Origin: a bacterium C-53
GTDB taxonomy: Bacteria > Bacillota > Clostridia > Lachnospirales > Lachnospiraceae
Reading direction: 5' to 3'
Length of the DNA: 64,000 bases
Assembly (NCBI GenBank): GCA_003612525.1
Contig: RAZD01000002.1
Span: 62,001-126,000 of the forward strand
The translations under genes were made by a program, and so were the position numbers. The notes beneath the pieces were generated by a model. It saw nothing but the letters and a program-made list of their open reading frames with translations, was not told where the DNA came from and did no database searches. Shown piece by piece: positions 61,668 through 64,000 of this stretch (position 1 is its first letter; each line of letters starts with the position of its first letter).

Positions 61668-62990
61668 GTGAGCAATATGATTGTGGAATTATCAAAATAT
61701 GTGATGATTGTGCTTCTTGCATTCTATACGCTTCACTGTTTTATTGTATTCCGGTATGCAAATGAAGAAGAACGCAGAGGATTTTATATCGGACAGAATA
61801 TTTTTATGTTTCTGATTCACTTTCTGGGATATCTTGTTTTGTGTTTTCAGACAGGCGATACAAGTCTGATACTTTTTTTTGCAGTACAACAGATTATGCT
61901 GTTTAGCGTAATCATGCTTTACCGGATTCTGTATCCGGATTCCAATCGCCTGATTATCAATAATATGTGTATGCTTCTGTGTGTAAGTTTTATTATTCTG
62001 ACAAGACTTTCTTACAGCAGAAGTGTGAAGCAGTTTAAAATTGTACTGGCATCTTTAATATTATCTTTAGTTATTCCGTATTTTATAAGCCATCTTAAAT
62101 TTATAAAGAAATTTACGTGGATATGCGGCGGCATTGGTATTTTTTCGCTGGCGTCGGTTATGATACTTGGAAATGTGACATATGGTTCAAAAATCTCGTA
62201 TCAATTGTTTGGATTCACTTTTCAGCCATCCGAGTTCGTGAAAATAATATTTGTGTTCTTTCTTGCTGGAATGCTTGCGGAATCTGCAGATTTGTTTCAA
62301 GTTGTCGCGGTGACGCTGATGGCGGGCGCGCATGTCATTATCCTTGTGCTGAGCAAAGATTTGGGGAGCGCTTTGATTTTTTTTGTGGTCTATGTTGTAA
62401 TGCTGTATGTCGGGACCAAAAAACTGATTTACCTTATTGCAGGACTTGCATCCGGCTGTATTGCATCGGTGATCGGTTACAGACTTTTTCCGCATGTGCG
62501 GACAAGAGTGACCGCATGGCGGGATCCTTTCAGCGTGATAGAGGGGCAGGGATACCAGATCACGCAGTCGTTATTTTCAATCGGAACCGGGGGCTGGTTT
62601 GGAATGGGACTGTATGAAGGATCTCCCGAAAAGATTCCTGTGGTGGAAGCCGATTTTATTTTCTCCGCCGTTTCCGAGGAGATGGGGTGTCTGTTCGGGC
62701 TCTGTCTCATTTTAATCTGCATCAGCAATTTCCTGATGTTTATGAACATTGCAATGAAATTCCGGGATTTGTATTACCGTCTGATCGCGGCAGGTCTTGC
62801 CTCCATTTACGGATTTCAGATGTTTTTGACGATAGGCGGCGTGACGAAGTTCATTCCGCTTACGGGAGTTACGCTTCCTCTTGTGAGTTATGGAGGAACA
62901 TCGGTTCTTGTGACGCTGATTATGTTTTCCATTATTCAGGGGATTTATCTTATGAGGAGTAAAGGAGTAAAGATTCGTGAAGAAAAATAA
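61668..62990 (+). CDS. FtsW/RodA/SpoVE-family peptidoglycan glycosyltransferase
   Basis: 440 residues with about ten transmembrane helices. SEDS polymerases extend glycan strands from lipid II. The characteristic late segment EADFIFSAVSEEMG carries the catalytic Asp, and the C-terminal GVTLPLVSYGGTSVLV is diagnostic. The N-terminal part has extra hydrophobic helices, as in several clostridial RodA-like proteins. GTG 61668 follows AAAGGAGG. Its last 14 bases overlap the next gene, a transpeptidase that would be its partner. Confidence 0.92.
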   Translation: MSNMIVELSKYVMIVLLAFYTLHCFIVFRYANEEERRGFYIGQNIFMFLIHFLGYLVLCFQTGDTSLILFFAVQQIMLFSVIMLYRILYPDSNRLIINNMCMLLCVSFIILTRLSYSRSVKQFKIVLASLILSLVIPYFISHLKFIKKFTWICGGIGIFSLASVMILGNVTYGSKISYQLFGFTFQPSEFVKIIFVFFLAGMLAESADLFQVVAVTLMAGAHVIILVLSKDLGSALIFFVVYVVMLYVGTKKLIYLIAGLASGCIASVIGYRLFPHVRTRVTAWRDPFSVIEGQGYQITQSLFSIGTGGWFGMGLYEGSPEKIPVVEADFIFSAVSEEMGCLFGLCLILICISNFLMFMNIAMKFRDLYYRLIAAGLASIYGFQMFLTIGGVTKFIPLTGVTLPLVSYGGTSVLVTLIMFSIIQGIYLMRSKGVKIREEK

Positions 62991-64000
62991 AAAAAGGAGC
63001 AGGAATCAGAACCGGGAACTTCATGTGGTCACTTACCTTTTTATGACTCTTTTTCTTTTGATGATGGGATATTACGCATATTATGTGGCTGTTCCGGCAA
63101 AGGAAGAGATGAATAATTCATATAACTCGCGACAGGAAAACCTTGCAAAAAAAGTAGTGCGTGGAAAGATTCTGGCAAGAGACGGCGATGTGCTTGCGGA
63201 GACGAAAGTGGATGAAAACGGAGATGAGGAGAGAGTCTATCCGTATTCCAATCTTTTTTCCCATGTGGTCGGTTATGCCACCCGCGGCAGGTCCGGAATT
63301 GAATCTTTTGGAAATATCAGCCTTCTGACCTCCAATGCTTATATCATGGAACGTCTTGAGAACAGCATCGGCGCCGAAAAAAATATAGGAGATAATCTTG
63401 TCACGACGCTTGACGTGAAGCTTCAGAAGGCGGCCAACGACGCTCTTGGCATGTACCGGGGCGCAATACTTGCAATGGAACCGGATACGGGGAAGATTCT
63501 TGCAATGGTCTCGCACCCCGATTTTAATCCCAATCATATTGCACAGGAATGGGAAACGATCAGTACGGATACAGAACGGAGTCCATTAATGAACCGTGCC
63601 ACACAGGGCCTGTATCCTCCCGGCTCTACATTTAAAATGGTGACGCTTCTTGAATATCTGAAGGAGAATCCCGATTCCTACGGTGCGTACAGTTATCAGT
63701 GCAATGGAAAAATTGAGCGCGATCAAGTGACGGTCAGCTGTTATCATGGAACAAATCATGGGAAGGTAGATCTTTTAAAGTCGTTTGCCAAATCATGCAA
63801 CTGTTCTTTTGTCAATATTGGTTTGCAGCTGGATACACGTTCATATGCAAAAACAGCAAAAGACCTTTTGTTTAATCAGAAGCTTCCGGTTAAATTTACC
63901 ACCAGTAAAAGTTCATTCGTGCTTGATTCCGATTCAGATACGGAAGAAATCATGCACACGGCAATGGGGCAGGGTGAAACGCTTATAACGCCGCTTCATA
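62977..64000 (+). CDS. penicillin-binding protein, class B transpeptidase (3' truncated by window end)
   Basis: About 341 residues are visible; the frame is still open at 64000. A basic N-terminus, one transmembrane helix (about 17-38) and a transpeptidase domain: Ser-x-x-Lys active site in PPGSTFK (Ser217-Lys220) and the second motif SCN (273-275). The K-T-G motif lies beyond the edge. The short N-terminal region is like PbpA/SpoVD-type class B PBPs that pair with RodA/FtsW, here immediately upstream and overlapping by 14 bases. GTG 62977 follows AAAGGAG. Confidence 0.92.
   Translation, partial: MKKNKKRSRNQNRELHVVTYLFMTLFLLMMGYYAYYVAVPAKEEMNNSYNSRQENLAKKVVRGKILARDGDVLAETKVDENGDEERVYPYSNLFSHVVGYATRGRSGIESFGNISLLTSNAYIMERLENSIGAEKNIGDNLVTTLDVKLQKAANDALGMYRGAILAMEPDTGKILAMVSHPDFNPNHIAQEWETISTDTERSPLMNRATQGLYPPGSTFKMVTLLEYLKENPDSYGAYSYQCNGKIERDQVTVSCYHGTNHGKVDLLKSFAKSCNCSFVNIGLQLDTRSYAKTAKDLLFNQKLPVKFTTSKSSFVLDSDSDTEEIMHTAMGQGETLITPLH

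Overview
The window comes from a low-to-moderate GC Gram-positive anaerobe of the class Clostridia, most likely family Lachnospiraceae. I judge this from gene content, not from a database search. The signs are a six-gene Rnf complex in the clostridial order CDGEAB, SpoIID and SleB-type sporulation or cell-wall proteins, an ATP-dependent PEP carboxykinase, a T-box in front of pheST, a RsiV-type anti-sigma factor, strong AGGAGG ribosome binding sites and many TTG/GTG starts. The window is essentially all chromosomal core. I see no insertion sequence, prophage, CRISPR array, rRNA or tRNA. It begins inside an SGNH-hydrolase gene and ends inside a penicillin-binding protein gene.

Layout. 1-8.7 kb: thioesterase, TetR regulator, cardiolipin synthase, RpiR regulator, then a tightly packed run of a HI0933-family flavoprotein, cmk, ispH, S1-domain protein and cheR. 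8.7-16.9 kb: a YprB-like exonuclease (minus), a PF06541 membrane protein, and rnfCDGEAB facing a convergent apbE, whose product would attach FMN to RnfD and RnfG. 16.9-20.3 kb: two cell-wall proteins (a GH25 protein with altered active-site residues and a SleB-like hydrolase) flanking a minus-strand AP2/degenerate-HNH protein. 20.4-28.6 kb: thrC, a CheX/CheY-like pair, citrate synthase, an Xaa-Pro aminopeptidase and pckA. 28.6-31.1 kb: a strong candidate for a 6S-like structured RNA (minus), spoIID and a YihY/BrkB protein. 31.1-36.4 kb: T-box, pheS, pheT, queA and a PilZ protein. 36.4-40.0 kb: an aromatic amino acid operon on the minus strand (DAHP synthase, tyrA, aroA). 40.1-43.8 kb: an EF-G paralogue and a sigV/rsiV pair with a recognisable ECF autoregulatory promoter. 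43.9-54.6 kb: metH, ilvB, two tandem ilvN genes, ilvC, a divergent MFS/AraC pair, leuC and leuD. 54.6-64 kb: an unknown 140-residue protein, an amidase, a NusG_II/Gx-transporter (EetA/EetB-like) pair, ruvAB, zapA, a U32 peptidase, rodA/ftsW and a class B penicillin-binding protein.

How it fits together. Energy conservation (Rnf with ApbE, possibly the EetA/EetB-like pair), gluconeogenic and amino-acid biosynthesis (pckA, citrate synthase, thrC, aro/tyr, met, ilv, leu) and cell-envelope growth or remodelling (cls, GH25, SleB, amidase, SpoIID, RodA/PBP, sigV/rsiV) dominate. Convergent genes repeatedly share one bidirectional hairpin terminator that overlaps a stop codon, so the genome is compact. 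The observations most worth a second look are the 6S-like RNA at 28667-28878, the AP2/degenerate-HNH protein, the altered GH25 active site with its eight pentapeptide repeats, the cysteine-rich tail on RnfE, the SNMD G4 motif in the EF-G paralogue, the two competing hairpins before metH, and the apparently leaderless NusG_II gene.
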